From Chlorogloea sp. CCALA 695 (GTDB lineage Bacteria; Cyanobacteriota; Cyanobacteriia; Cyanobacteriales; Chroococcidiopsidaceae): 64,000 bases of DNA. Below are positions 27,434 to 36,441 of the stretch, one piece after another. Positions within the stretch are counted from its first letter, which is position 1. Every line of letters starts with the position of its first letter. The notes below the pieces were generated by a model, which was not told the DNA's origin, ran no database searches, and saw only the letters and a program-made list of their open reading frames with translations. The position numbers and the translations under genes were made by a program. The stretch spans positions 124,001 through 188,000 of the forward strand of contig NZ_PVWN01000001.1 in assembly GCF_003003885.1 (NCBI RefSeq). Reading direction: 5' to 3'.

Positions 27434-27472
27434 AGCTTCAGGCTTTTTACAAGGACTGAAGCTATATTTTTC
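27434..27472 (+). terminator. Diverged copy of the glgA terminator
   Basis: AGCTTCAG (27434-27441) pairs with CTGAAGCT (27456-27463), followed by ATATTTTTC. It corresponds to the hairpin after the intact glgA, so the duplication took in the terminator. Confidence 0.65.
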
Positions 27473-27653
27473 AGTGGTCGGTTTGTTATTAACCGTAGAT
27501 TTTAGGAATAACTTTTGCGTGTCCACTGCAACAAAATTTTTCTCAAACAGGTTTACACGCTAAATCTCTAGCTTGATACTCACGATCTTCATACAAACGC
27601 AATACAAATTTTCCAGCTAGTGTTTCCCGAAATGCTTGGATATTGGTAGCTAT

Positions 27654-28424
27654 TTAGGATGGTACTTTGCTCAAGTCTGGGAGCGTTACTCCATACCCTA
27701 CAGGCATGACAACGGCGGCGGAGAGAGTAGCAAATGTTAAATCAGCCGCCGAGAAACTATCTCCAACTAAATAAGCCCGTCCATCCGCAAGTTGATTCTC
27801 AATTGTCTCAAAAATTTCGTAAATGCGATCGTAAGCTGTTGTTGCAGTGGTGGTGTTGATTGAGTACATCTGAAATACATTAGAGCGCATCCACCTAAAC
27901 ACGATGGGAAACAAAAGACACTCGAACCAGGGAACTCCTTGACACCAAAGTGGCTGTATTAATTGAGCTTGATTAAAAAGGTAAAAATAGAACCATTGGC
28001 GAACAGCAGGCGCAAGTATAGAGTCAAATAAGTTTACAAATTTCTCAACTTGTTTTCGTTTATCTGGGTCAGTAGGGTAAAGTTTAGCTCCATCAGGAGC
28101 AATAACATCTACATATCTCAAAATATCCTCTGAGTTAGCAATAACCTCTGTTTGTGTGACTAAAACCGGAACTGATTGCCCACCCACTCGTTGGAATATA
28201 AATCGATTAAAGGGTGACATACGGCGTTCTGTTTCCGTAACTACCGGGTCTAGCTGCTTACAGATTCGCCCTGTTGCCAGTCGGTGAAAGGGCGGCATAT
28301 GACGTTCCTCTATGAAGGGAATTTGCACCCTTGTTAATGCCCATCGAGCCTTTTCGCAGTAGTGACTCACAGGAATTGTGATCAACCGGACTGGGATTTT
28401 TGGGCATGAGATTAGCTGAACCAC
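27654..28424 (-). CDS. Glutathione S-transferase-like protein, probably truncated
   Basis: The 256-residue product has a thioredoxin-like N-terminal GST domain (RLITIPVSHYCEKARWAL near residues 12-29; PVLVTQTEVIANSEDILRY near 97-115, the glutathione-binding cis-Pro and Glu-Ser region) and an all-helical C-terminal domain with YLVGDSFSAADLTFATL. The start is GTG at 28424. The frame stops at a TAA (27654-27656), but the same frame continues with 36 more GST-like codons (AFRETLAGKFVLRLYEDRE) to a TGA at 27543-27545. The TAA therefore looks like a late nonsense change that removes the C-terminal helix. The remaining protein may still fold. Confidence 0.75.
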   Translation of the reverse strand: MVQLISCPKIPVRLITIPVSHYCEKARWALTRVQIPFIEERHMPPFHRLATGRICKQLDPVVTETERRMSPFNRFIFQRVGGQSVPVLVTQTEVIANSEDILRYVDVIAPDGAKLYPTDPDKRKQVEKFVNLFDSILAPAVRQWFYFYLFNQAQLIQPLWCQGVPWFECLLFPIVFRWMRSNVFQMYSINTTTATTAYDRIYEIFETIENQLADGRAYLVGDSFSAADLTFATLSAAVVMPVGYGVTLPDLSKVPS

Positions 28425-28498
28425 AACCCTCTAAGATTTATGAATCGATCTTAACTATGCTCTGTCCCAAGTTTTGCACTTTATTAAATCAGGCTCTC

Positions 28499-29593
28499 TT
28501 AGCTGCCCTTATTTCTAAATAAAGCATCGCCTGTTTGTACGTCAAACCAATGAATACTTTGAGGCGGCAGTGCTAGGGTAATATTTGTTTCACTCCAGTT
28601 TTGGTCTGTAGGTAATAAAACCCGGACGGTAATATCTTCGCCCAGTGAACTATCTACCTTGACACTAACTAAATTATGCATACCTAAATGTTCTCTCAAG
28701 AACACTTTTCCTCCAACTATCTGCAAATCTTCAGGTTGCGGAATGCGGACGCTTTCGGGACGAATGCCTAAAACAATTTGCGGCGGTACTGTAACCATGT
28801 TTTCAGGTAAATTAATTTTGCAGTCGCCCAACATTGCATAACGTTCTTGACATGGCAAAGTAAGTAAATTCATTTGCGGACTGCCAACAAATCCCGCTAC
28901 AAACTGATTAGCTGGATGGCTATATATGCGTTCTGGGGGGTCTAGCTGCTGCACGTAGCCGTTGTTTAAGACTGCGACTTTGGTTGAAAGGGTCATCGCC
29001 TCGGTTTGGTCGTGAGTCACGTAAACCACAGGTACTTTTTGAGCGGCAAATATTTGTTTAATATCAGCGCGGACTCTTTCGCGTAACAGCGCATCTAAGT
29101 TACTTAGAGGTTCATCTAACAAAAATACATCCGGGCGACGTACTAAAGCCCGACCAACGGCTACTCGTTGGCGTTGTCCTCCCGATAGTTGTCCGGGTTT
29201 ACGATTCATTAAATTAGCATCTAGTCCTAAAACTTCCGCAGCTTGGGCAACTCGCTGTCTAATTTCGGCGGCAGGAGTCTTTTTTAGTTTGAGTCCAGAA
29301 CAAAGATTTTCGTAGACGGTGAGATGGGGATATAGTGCGTAACTTTGAAATACCATAGCAATATTGCGATCGCCTGGTCTAGTATTAGTTACGTCTACAT
29401 TGCCAATTGTAATTTTTCCCCGTGTAGGTTCTTCTAATCCAGCAATTAACCGTAGTGTTGTAGATTTGCCACAACCGGATGGCCCAAGTAAGGTCAAAAA
29501 CTCGTCATCGTCTACACTCAAGCTAATATCTTTGACAGGGACAACTTTTGAACTATAGGTTTTATTGATGTTTGTTAGTTCGAGTTTAGCCAT
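28499..29593 (-). CDS. Sugar ABC transporter ATP-binding protein (MalK/UgpC type)
   Basis: The 364-residue product has an ABC ATPase domain with Walker A GPSGCGKST (37-45), Q-loop MVFQSYALYPHL, signature LSGGQRQRVAVGRAL (about 135-149) and Walker B DVFLLDEPLSNLD. A C-terminal regulatory/TOBE domain follows (about 245-355), as in MalK. It powers the permease pair encoded upstream, which is transcribed first. It is the last of four genes in the order binding protein, permease, permease, ATPase, with 29-bp spacing to the preceding permease gene. The C-terminal domain may bind control proteins, but no partner is seen here. Confidence 0.93.
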   Translation of the reverse strand: MAKLELTNINKTYSSKVVPVKDISLSVDDDEFLTLLGPSGCGKSTTLRLIAGLEEPTRGKITIGNVDVTNTRPGDRNIAMVFQSYALYPHLTVYENLCSGLKLKKTPAAEIRQRVAQAAEVLGLDANLMNRKPGQLSGGQRQRVAVGRALVRRPDVFLLDEPLSNLDALLRERVRADIKQIFAAQKVPVVYVTHDQTEAMTLSTKVAVLNNGYVQQLDPPERIYSHPANQFVAGFVGSPQMNLLTLPCQERYAMLGDCKINLPENMVTVPPQIVLGIRPESVRIPQPEDLQIVGGKVFLREHLGMHNLVSVKVDSSLGEDITVRVLLPTDQNWSETNITLALPPQSIHWFDVQTGDALFRNKGS

Positions 29594-29622
29594 AATTTTT
29601 TATCCACTATTTTGAAAAATTA

Positions 29623-30486
29623 TCAACCTTTAACAGCACCCGCCGTTAAACCCTGGACAATCTTGCGTTGAAAGAACAAAACGAGCAACACTAAGGGTAA
29701 AGTGCCGATAACTGTAGCCGCCGCAATGGGCCCGTAAGGAATTTCAAATACTGAAGCACCGCCTAACTGCGCCGCCGCTACTGGAATAGTTTTTAATTCG
29801 TCGCGTGTCATAAATGTTAGGGCAAAAATAAACTCATTCCAAGCAAAAATAAATGTCAAAATGCCTGTAGTTACAAGTGCTGGTATGGTCATCGGTAACA
29901 ATATTTGCGTCAACATTTGCCAGGTGTTGTAACCATCAACTTTTGCTGCATCTTCTAAATCCTTGGGTAACTGTTCAAAAAAGCTGCGTAATACCAAGAT
30001 AGTTAAAGGTAAGTTGATGGCAGTGTAAGGAATAATTAGCGATAAGTAGTTATTGCCTAAGTGCAGAACTTGGACAACTTCTAATAAGCCTAAAAATAAG
30101 AGAATGCCGGGAAACAAAGTGACAATCAAAACCCCTGCTAAAATTACTTTTCCTCCCCAAGGGCGCAACCGGGCTAATGCGTAAGCAGCAGGCGTACCAA
30201 TTGCTAAAGAAACTACTGTAGAAGTAATGGACACAAAAGCACTATTGAGGATGTACGCCCAAAACCTCCGCCGTGTAAATAATTCGATGTAATGGTTTAA
30301 GGTGTAGCGACTGGGAAAATATTTAGTAGGAATTGCGGCAATATCTTCGTTAACTTTAAAAGAAGTCAATACTTGCCACAGAATCGGTGCTAGACAAAAT
30401 ATAGTAACTAAAATAACTGCGAAGCCTAAAACAATACTTTGCCAGGAAAGGTTGATAGTTTCGGCTTTTTTAGAAATTACTGCCAT
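29623..30486 (-). CDS. Sugar ABC transporter permease (MalG type)
   Basis: The 287-residue membrane protein has six predicted helices and the EAA loop (DLEDAAKVDGYNTWQMLTQILLPM) near residues 185-208 that contacts the ATPase. The order and size match MalG/GgtD-type subunits of CUT1 carbohydrate importers. Its ATG at 30486 lies 2 bp from the stop of the partner permease, so translation is probably coupled. Confidence 0.92.
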   Translation of the reverse strand: MAVISKKAETINLSWQSIVLGFAVILVTIFCLAPILWQVLTSFKVNEDIAAIPTKYFPSRYTLNHYIELFTRRRFWAYILNSAFVSITSTVVSLAIGTPAAYALARLRPWGGKVILAGVLIVTLFPGILLFLGLLEVVQVLHLGNNYLSLIIPYTAINLPLTILVLRSFFEQLPKDLEDAAKVDGYNTWQMLTQILLPMTIPALVTTGILTFIFAWNEFIFALTFMTRDELKTIPVAAAQLGGASVFEIPYGPIAAATVIGTLPLVLLVLFFQRKIVQGLTAGAVKG

Positions 30487-30488
30487 AT

Positions 30489-31397
30489 TTAAGCCATCCC
30501 TTTAGTAGTTCGAGATTTACTAAGTAAAAAACTTGCGATCGCTACCATCACCAATAATAATAAAAAGGTTACTACGACTAGCGCCGCCCCATAACCAAAG
30601 TCTAAGTAACGCATAACTGTAGAGTAAATGTATAAAGATACTACTTCGGTCGCGCCTCCGGGGCCACCATTAGTCATCACAGCAATTAAGTCAAACACCC
30701 CGAAAGCTTGGGCAAATCGAAATAGTGAAGCAATCAAGATTTGGGGCATTAATAAGGGTAAAGTAATTTGGCGAAAACTCTGCCAAGGACTCGCCCCATC
30801 AATAGAATGGGCTTCGTACAAGTCGGGGGAAATTGATTGCAATCCAGCCAGTAGCAAAATACTAATAAAAGGTGTTGTTTTCCAAACATCGGCAAAAATA
30901 ACCGCGATTCTTGCTAAATTTGGTTCACCCAGCCAGTTGATGCCAGTTTTAATTAGCCCCAATCGCAGCAAAAGATCGTTAGCTACGCCAAACTGGTCAT
31001 TAAAAATCCACGCCCACGCCAGCCCAATTAAAGCTGTAGGCAACGCCCAAGGTAAAATAGCGCTGGTGCGGACTAAACTGCGTCCTAAAAAGCGTTGGTT
31101 TAATACTATTGCAATGCCCATTCCTAACAATAATTCTAATACAACGGACGTAGTTGTAAAAATGCTAGTAGTTAAAAAACTCTGCCAAAAACGCCCATCT
31201 CCCGCCATGCGGACGTAATTATCTAAGCCGGAAAACTCCGCTTGCAACTTTGTCCCTAAGTTTTGTGTAAATAAACTCAACCAAAAAGCCCGCGCAATGG
31301 GGTAAGCAAATACGAGTAACAGTAACAGCAGCGCGGGTAAAAGCATTATCCAGGCGGTGTTTTGTTCGCGGCGGCGGATTGTGTCGATTTTGGTCAT
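30489..31397 (-). CDS. Sugar ABC transporter permease (MalF type)
   Basis: The 302-residue membrane protein has six predicted helices and the EAA-like loop DLYEAHSIDGASPWQSFRQI near residues 198-217. It pairs with the next permease in the same operon to form the channel. A diverged palindromic repeat lies between this gene and the binding-protein gene, in the 68-bp spacer, which might alter the ratio of the two messages. Confidence 0.92.
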   Translation of the reverse strand: MTKIDTIRRREQNTAWIMLLPALLLLLLVFAYPIARAFWLSLFTQNLGTKLQAEFSGLDNYVRMAGDGRFWQSFLTTSIFTTTSVVLELLLGMGIAIVLNQRFLGRSLVRTSAILPWALPTALIGLAWAWIFNDQFGVANDLLLRLGLIKTGINWLGEPNLARIAVIFADVWKTTPFISILLLAGLQSISPDLYEAHSIDGASPWQSFRQITLPLLMPQILIASLFRFAQAFGVFDLIAVMTNGGPGGATEVVSLYIYSTVMRYLDFGYGAALVVVTFLLLLVMVAIASFLLSKSRTTKGMA

Positions 31398-31415
31398 GGG
31401 AAGACGAGGTTTTAT

Positions 31416-31440
31416 GTAGAGACGTTGCGGTGCAACGTCT
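31416..31440. repeat. Palindromic dispersed repeat, copy 2 (inside ABC operon)
   Basis: GTAGAGACGTTG (31416-31427) and CAACGTCT (31433-31440) form the hairpin. The outer right arm is lost relative to copy 1 at 22071. It lies between the binding-protein and permease genes of the sugar importer, where a stem-loop is often found to protect the binding-protein transcript. Confidence 0.75.
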
Positions 31441-31465
31441 AATTTATGGAACAGGAGATAATTGA

Positions 31466-32761
31466 TTATTTTTTGCCTAATAATAGCCGTGTTTCTTTAG
31501 CGGCGGCTTTCATAGCTTGTTCGGGAGTAAGACTATTTGTTAAGGCGGCACTGAGGTAGCGTTGCAAAATGTCTGAGGCTTGGGCATACTGGGCGATCGC
31601 CGGACGTAATACGGAACTTCCGACAATATTTAGTAATTGGGGGTAATAGCTGTATTTAGCCACTATTTCGGCATCGTTGAATAATTCGCGTCTGCTAGGT
31701 ACATACCCGGCTTTTAAAATAAAATTGCGTTGGGCTTCATTGCTGGTAAAGTAGCGAATTGCCGTCATTGCTTCTTTTTGATGAGGAGAAGATTTAGCAA
31801 TCCCAAGTCCCCAGCCACCTAAACAAGTTCCCGCACTTTTTCCCGGCGCGCTAACCATTGGTTTAATGCCAATTCTGCCTTTAATCGGCGAACTATCTTC
31901 ATTTGCTAAGGGCCAAACGTAAGGCCAACTGCGTAAAAATACCGCTTTACCGCTTTGAAATATCCGTCTTGTTTCTTCTTCTTGGTAAGTAGTTACTCCC
32001 GGCGGCGATACGCCAGTTTTTACGGTATTGCGGAGAAATTCTATAGCTTGGATTGTTTCAGGCTGGTCTAATCCTACCTCTTTAGTTGTGGGATTGACCC
32101 AAAAACCGCCGTAACCTTCTAAAACTTCGACAAACATAGCGACTAATCCCTCGTATTGCCTGCCTTGCCAAAGATAGCCCCAAGTGTCTTTGTTTTTCTT
32201 CTGTAAAGCTTGAGAGATTTGTAGTAACTCGTCGAAAGTTTCTGGCGGTTGGTATCCGGCGGCGCTAAGTAAATCTTGGCGATAATAAAGCACTCCCGCA
32301 TCAGAACGAATTGGTACGCGGTAAAGCTTCCCTTCGTAGCGACTTCCTTCGATATCGTTGGGCGAAAATACTGCTAATTCTTCAGCCGAAAATTCATTAC
32401 TTAAGTCTTTTAGCCACCCCGCCGCCGCAAATTTGGGTGTCCAGATTACATCCATATTGACCAAATCGTAAGGAGAATCACCCAATATAAACGCAGAGGT
32501 ATATAAGTCTTCTAGTAAATTGGTGGCGTTTGGCCCTTCAATTACATTAATGCGAATCCCTGGATACTTGGTTTCAAAGTCTTTGACGATGCCTTGCTGC
32601 CAAGGTTGGGCATCGGGGGCAGTCATTAACAAATTTAATACCACAGGCTGCTGCGTCAAGGCTGGCGCGATCGCATATATTGCTATGCTTGCAAGGATTG
32701 CTAAAGCAATGCCCAGTTGCCAAAAATACTTTTTTATCAGCCGAATCGATTTTAGTTTCAT
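31466..32761 (-). CDS. Sugar ABC transporter substrate-binding protein
   Basis: The 431-residue product is a family 1 extracellular solute-binding protein. It has an N-terminal membrane anchor or signal (about residues 10-33, FWQLGIALAILASIAIYAIA), then DAQPWQQGIVKDFETKYPGI, SPYDLVNMDVIWTPKFAAAGWLKDL and a FLRSWPYVWPLANEDS hinge region. The layout resembles GgtB/ThuE-type proteins for trehalose, maltose or glucosylglycerol, so a compatible-solute or disaccharide importer is likely, though the exact sugar is unknown. It is the first gene of the four-gene operon. Confidence 0.9.
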   Translation of the reverse strand: MKLKSIRLIKKYFWQLGIALAILASIAIYAIAPALTQQPVVLNLLMTAPDAQPWQQGIVKDFETKYPGIRINVIEGPNATNLLEDLYTSAFILGDSPYDLVNMDVIWTPKFAAAGWLKDLSNEFSAEELAVFSPNDIEGSRYEGKLYRVPIRSDAGVLYYRQDLLSAAGYQPPETFDELLQISQALQKKNKDTWGYLWQGRQYEGLVAMFVEVLEGYGGFWVNPTTKEVGLDQPETIQAIEFLRNTVKTGVSPPGVTTYQEEETRRIFQSGKAVFLRSWPYVWPLANEDSSPIKGRIGIKPMVSAPGKSAGTCLGGWGLGIAKSSPHQKEAMTAIRYFTSNEAQRNFILKAGYVPSRRELFNDAEIVAKYSYYPQLLNIVGSSVLRPAIAQYAQASDILQRYLSAALTNSLTPEQAMKAAAKETRLLLGKK

Positions 32762-33034
32762 GAAATGCGATCGCCTAATTAATCTGGCTACCTAAAAAGC
32801 TAAATCTCTTGCTACTTTTATAAACAAGTTCAGTAGTTAACATAACCATGTTTAAAGAAACTTTTACAATACTTGTAACTAAAGATACAACTATCTTTTT
32901 AGCCAAAGCTTCCTCTTAAAGATGTATAACCAACTTCCCAATAAGTAATAATATTTCTAGCTTGTAGTCAATAAAAATTTACTTCTTTTATTAAAATGTT
33001 ACATAAGCTTTAATTTTTGAAGCTATAACTGATA

Positions 33035-33598
33035 ATGAGCGAAAAAACAGAGAAACAAAAAATGCTGGCGGGTGAGTTGTATTTAGCAGATGACGTTGAA
33101 CTAACTAACGACAACAAACGCGCTTCCCTGCTGTTAAAGCAATACAATTTTACGACCGTAGAAGACACAGAAATGCGCTTGGAAATCCTTAAGAAATTAT
33201 TCGGTAAGATAAAAGCAAAAATTCAAATCGTCCCGCCTTTTCATTGCGACTATGGTAGTAATATTTATGTTGGGGATGAGTTTTATATGAACTACGGTTG
33301 TGTAATTCTCGATTGCAATATAGTACATATTGGCGACAATGTTAAATGTGCTCCTTACGTGCAAATATACACAGCATACCATCCTACAGATCCGCAAATT
33401 CGTCAGACTAAAAAAGAACTTGCTGCACCAATTAATATTGGTAATAACGTTTGGATTGGTGGCGGTGCAATTGTTTGTCCGGGTGTAGATATTGGCGATA
33501 ATACTACCATCGGCGCGGGTAGCGTTGTAGTTAAAGATATACCCGCAAATGTAATAGCTGTAGGCAATCCTTGTAAGGTTATTCGTTCTGTTAGTTAA
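33035..33598 (+). CDS. Maltose/galactoside O-acetyltransferase-like protein
   Basis: The 187-residue product has the Maa/LacA layout: an N-terminal helical cap (about 1-60, KQKMLAGELYLADD) and a left-handed beta-helix of hexapeptide repeats (about 70-180). The catalytic His lies in YTAYHPTD, and NNVWIGGGAIVCPGVDIGDNT is the acetyl-CoA stretch. It transfers acetyl from acetyl-CoA to a sugar. Closeness to the sugar importer is suggestive but they are divergent, with a 273-bp AT-rich spacer between. The ATG at 33035 is a good start. Confidence 0.9.
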   Translation: MSEKTEKQKMLAGELYLADDVELTNDNKRASLLLKQYNFTTVEDTEMRLEILKKLFGKIKAKIQIVPPFHCDYGSNIYVGDEFYMNYGCVILDCNIVHIGDNVKCAPYVQIYTAYHPTDPQIRQTKKELAAPINIGNNVWIGGGAIVCPGVDIGDNTTIGAGSVVVKDIPANVIAVGNPCKVIRSVS

Positions 33599-33640
33599 AC
33601 TTAAATAAGTAAGCTTACTACTAAAACTATACAAGTACCA

Positions 33641-34186
33641 TTGACGTACATAAATTTAATTGAATATCTGGAAGCGGAAGACTATAGCCAGATTCGTCAC
33701 GAATATCTGAATGGACAAGTATTCGGCATGACGGGGGGTAGCCGCCAACATAACGCGATTACTTTGAATATTGCTACTCAGTTACGTACTCGCTTACGCG
33801 GGAGTGGTTGTCAAGTCTTTGCTTCTGATATGAAGGTTAGGATAGAAACAGATAATGTATTTTACTATCCCGATGTAGTAGTTACTTGCAAAGCGCAGGA
33901 TACAGAAAAGTTTTTCTTGACTAAACCATGTTTAATTGTTGAAGTATTATCGCCAAGCACAGAAAATATAGATCGTAGAGAAAAATTATTAACTTATAAA
34001 AAAATAGAAACTTTACAAGAGTATGTATTAGTTAGCCAAGATGACATAGAAGTAGAACTATATCGCAAAGATAAGGATGACAACTGGGTTAAATACATTT
34101 TGAGTAAAAATGACTCAGTTACTTTAGATTCAGTAAAGTTGGAACTTACAATGGCAGAAATTTATGAAGATGTAATAAATTTTTAG
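33641..34186 (+). CDS. Uma2 family (DUF820) endonuclease-like protein
   Basis: The 181-residue product has the PD-(D/E)XK-like core of the Uma2 family: YEYLN-like opening (IRHEYLNGQVFGMTGGS), FYYPDVVVTC (the catalytic Asp near residue 76) and PCLIVEVLSPST (Glu near 97), followed by KLLTYKKI. Such genes are highly multiplied in cyanobacteria and their role is unclear. The only start in frame is TTG at 33641. Homologues usually begin two residues earlier, with Met in front of Pro-Leu-Thr-Tyr. Here that codon is GTA, so the original ATG may have been lost and expression may be weak. Confidence 0.82.
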   Translation: MTYINLIEYLEAEDYSQIRHEYLNGQVFGMTGGSRQHNAITLNIATQLRTRLRGSGCQVFASDMKVRIETDNVFYYPDVVVTCKAQDTEKFFLTKPCLIVEVLSPSTENIDRREKLLTYKKIETLQEYVLVSQDDIEVELYRKDKDDNWVKYILSKNDSVTLDSVKLELTMAEIYEDVINF

Positions 34187-34189
34187 ATA

Positions 34190-35170
34190 TTAATCACTCA
34201 GTTGTTTAAATAACTCTAGCTTGCTATCCAACCAATTATCAGTAAACCAACTATAAGCTAAAACATCTCCAACTACGCTTGCACTAATTCCCATTACCCA
34301 AATGTGAGCAATTTTAGTAAACAGAGGAATTGCATCAACTTCAATGTTACTTAATTGACGAATCGTTTGATAACCCTCTAAAAATGAGCTGATAATTTTA
34401 TTATCAATTTTCCAAGCAATTGATATATTTATAAACTTTCCAATATCAAAAGACCGCCAGCCATAACCATATTGATCGAAGTCAAATAATGTTGGTTGGT
34501 TAAATTGAGTAAAGTAAGTATTCCCTGAATGAACATCTCCAATACAAACTCCGTAAAAAGGCGGACATTTTGGTAAGTTTAAAGCTATTAACTTACTTTT
34601 AAGGTTTTCAGCTTGCTTATATAAGTAGTCAATATCATTTTCTCTATGCTTATATAATAGTGAAATCGCATTTATAGAAGCATCTAACAAATATTCGTTA
34701 TTCAATTCAGGGCGGCTAAAGTTACTCTTAAAGTTATTAGTAGTTTCATGAATAGTTGCAACGTTTTCTCCTAACTTTCGGCTTTGTTCGCTATCTAGTC
34801 TTTTATCTACCGCTTTACCAGCAGCATAGGCAAATAAAGCAGTATAACGAGTTCCTTCAGGAGCAGCAATTGCCGTTGTAAAACCACCTGTTATTTTTTC
34901 AATTGGGTAAGAAATTGCTGCATTCTGTTTATGCAAAAAGTTCAGTAACTCTAGTTCAAAATCAATTTCATCTTGAGTTCTCCAGCCACAACGATAAACT
35001 CGCAAAATATATCTATTTTGTTCTGTTTCTACTAAGTAGGTATCATTCAATCCTCGTTTAAGTAGTCGACAGCTTTGAAAGTTGCCAAGTTGATAATGGC
35101 ATAATACATTTTGCTCTAATGCATCACTAGAAGGAATTGAATGAATTACAGTTATAGGCGAAGAAGACAT
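34190..35170 (-). CDS. APH-fold phosphotransferase (homoserine kinase II-like)
   Basis: The 326-residue product has the aminoglycoside-phosphotransferase fold. N-terminal lobe: LLKRGLNDTYLVETEQNRYILRVYR (about 35-60). Catalytic loop: GVCIGDVHSGNTYF (about 207-220), with the Asp and Asn of the HxDxxxxN motif in variant form (Asp and His-Ser-Gly-Asn). Metal site: LFDFDQYGYGWRSFDIGKF. It should phosphorylate a small molecule such as an amino alcohol, sugar or homoserine; the acceptor is unknown. It is divergent from the ribokinase gene with a 58-bp spacer and converges on the Uma2 gene. Confidence 0.85.
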   Translation of the reverse strand: MSSSPITVIHSIPSSDALEQNVLCHYQLGNFQSCRLLKRGLNDTYLVETEQNRYILRVYRCGWRTQDEIDFELELLNFLHKQNAAISYPIEKITGGFTTAIAAPEGTRYTALFAYAAGKAVDKRLDSEQSRKLGENVATIHETTNNFKSNFSRPELNNEYLLDASINAISLLYKHRENDIDYLYKQAENLKSKLIALNLPKCPPFYGVCIGDVHSGNTYFTQFNQPTLFDFDQYGYGWRSFDIGKFINISIAWKIDNKIISSFLEGYQTIRQLSNIEVDAIPLFTKIAHIWVMGISASVVGDVLAYSWFTDNWLDSKLELFKQLSD

Positions 35171-35228
35171 ACAAATAATTTTACTTTGTATAGAGATAAG
35201 TGTGATCGCAATTTACAACAATAAACAT

Positions 35229-36179
35229 ATGAGCAATAACCCCAGTGCGATCGCGTTTGGCAGTATTAATATGGATTTAGTTGCTACAACGTCAAAATTA
35301 CCCGTACCTGGTGAAACTCTACTAGGAAATAACTTTTTTACTCTACCTGGCGGCAAAGGTGCTAATCAAGCGGTAGCACTGGCGCGGTTAGGAGTAACTA
35401 CTTACATGGTAGGGCGTGTAGGTGATGACAGTTTTGGCAATGAATTACTTAAAACTCTCCTAGCTGCGGGAGTAAATATAGAAAAAGTATTAGTAAATGA
35501 AAACGTTAGTAGCGGTGTAGCTCTTATTAATGTTGATGATGCGGGCGAAAATCAAATTATTGTTGTACCTGGTGCAAATGGCTGTGTAGATAGCACTAAT
35601 GTAGAAAACTTAATCAGCTTATTACCCAATTGTCGCGTTTTACTAATGCAATTTGAAATTCCTTTACCAACTATATTATTAGCTGCCCAAGCTGCTAAAC
35701 GTTTGGGAGTAAAAGTAATTCTCGATCCTGCACCAGCAATAAACGAAGTACCCACCGAACTTTATCCGCTAGTTGATATCATTACGCCTAATGAAGTTGA
35801 AATAGGAATGTTAGTAGGATTTCCCGTAAATGACTTGGATACAGCTATGAAAGCAACGAATATTTTATTGCAACGCGGTGTCGGCTGTGCTATCGCTAAA
35901 CTAGGAGTTAAGGGGGTTGTGTGTGCCACTAAAGAGGAAACATTTTTTGTCCCCTCCTTCCCAGTACAAACAGTAGACACCGTAGCGGCTGGAGATGCCT
36001 TTAATGGTGCTTTAGCGGCGGCTTTAGTTGAAAACTTATCATTAAGGCAAGCCGTTGTCTGGGGAGCGGCAGCCGGAGCGATCGCGTCAACAATATCAGG
36101 AGCGCAATCTTCTTTGCCTACCAAGGAAGTTTTAATTAATTTTCTCAACCTTAGAGGAGCAATGGAAATCAACTTATAA
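35229..36179 (+). CDS. rbsK: Ribokinase (PfkB family)
   Basis: The 316-residue product has the PfkB sugar kinase fold. AIAFGSINMDLVATTSKLP opens it, the GGKGANQAVALARLG substrate motif follows at about residues 41-55, and AAGDAFNGALAAALVEN (catalytic Asp) lies near 253-269. It should phosphorylate ribose or a related sugar at the 5' position. I prefer the ATG at 35229; the GTG at 35202 adds nine residues without family support. It is not in an operon with ribose transporters here. Confidence 0.87.
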   Translation: MSNNPSAIAFGSINMDLVATTSKLPVPGETLLGNNFFTLPGGKGANQAVALARLGVTTYMVGRVGDDSFGNELLKTLLAAGVNIEKVLVNENVSSGVALINVDDAGENQIIVVPGANGCVDSTNVENLISLLPNCRVLLMQFEIPLPTILLAAQAAKRLGVKVILDPAPAINEVPTELYPLVDIITPNEVEIGMLVGFPVNDLDTAMKATNILLQRGVGCAIAKLGVKGVVCATKEETFFVPSFPVQTVDTVAAGDAFNGALAAALVENLSLRQAVVWGAAAGAIASTISGAQSSLPTKEVLINFLNLRGAMEINL

Positions 36180-36197
36180 TCTCACTCATCCCGCGCA

Positions 36198-36213
36198 ACG
36201 GACTATTGTCCGT
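36198..36213. other. Short hairpin after rbsK in a 262-bp spacer
   Basis: ACGGAC and GTCCGT pair around a TATT loop just after rbsK, without a T run, so termination is uncertain. The rest of the spacer to the P450 gene is AT-rich and shows no gene. Confidence 0.3.
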
Positions 36214-36441
36214 CACGCCCTAACTCACCTGCTTTTAATCAGCATTTAGTTAGATCAATACAATCTCATAATACGATATTTGTTAAACAAAAGTCAATGG
36301 GTTTATTGATAGTAATTACTTAACTATAAGAGTTATTTGATAAGTAAATAGATAGAGTTGAGAGGGCAAGTAAATATTAAGAAATATCTAGCAAACTGCC
36401 AACTAAGTAGTTAACAAGTTTAAAAATTACCAGCAAAAATA

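Noticed and set aside
33197-33634. 145-codon minus-strand frame over the acetyltransferase
   Set aside because: Antisense to a clear hexapeptide acetyltransferase gene; composition (Asn/Ile/Tyr-rich) is not protein-like.
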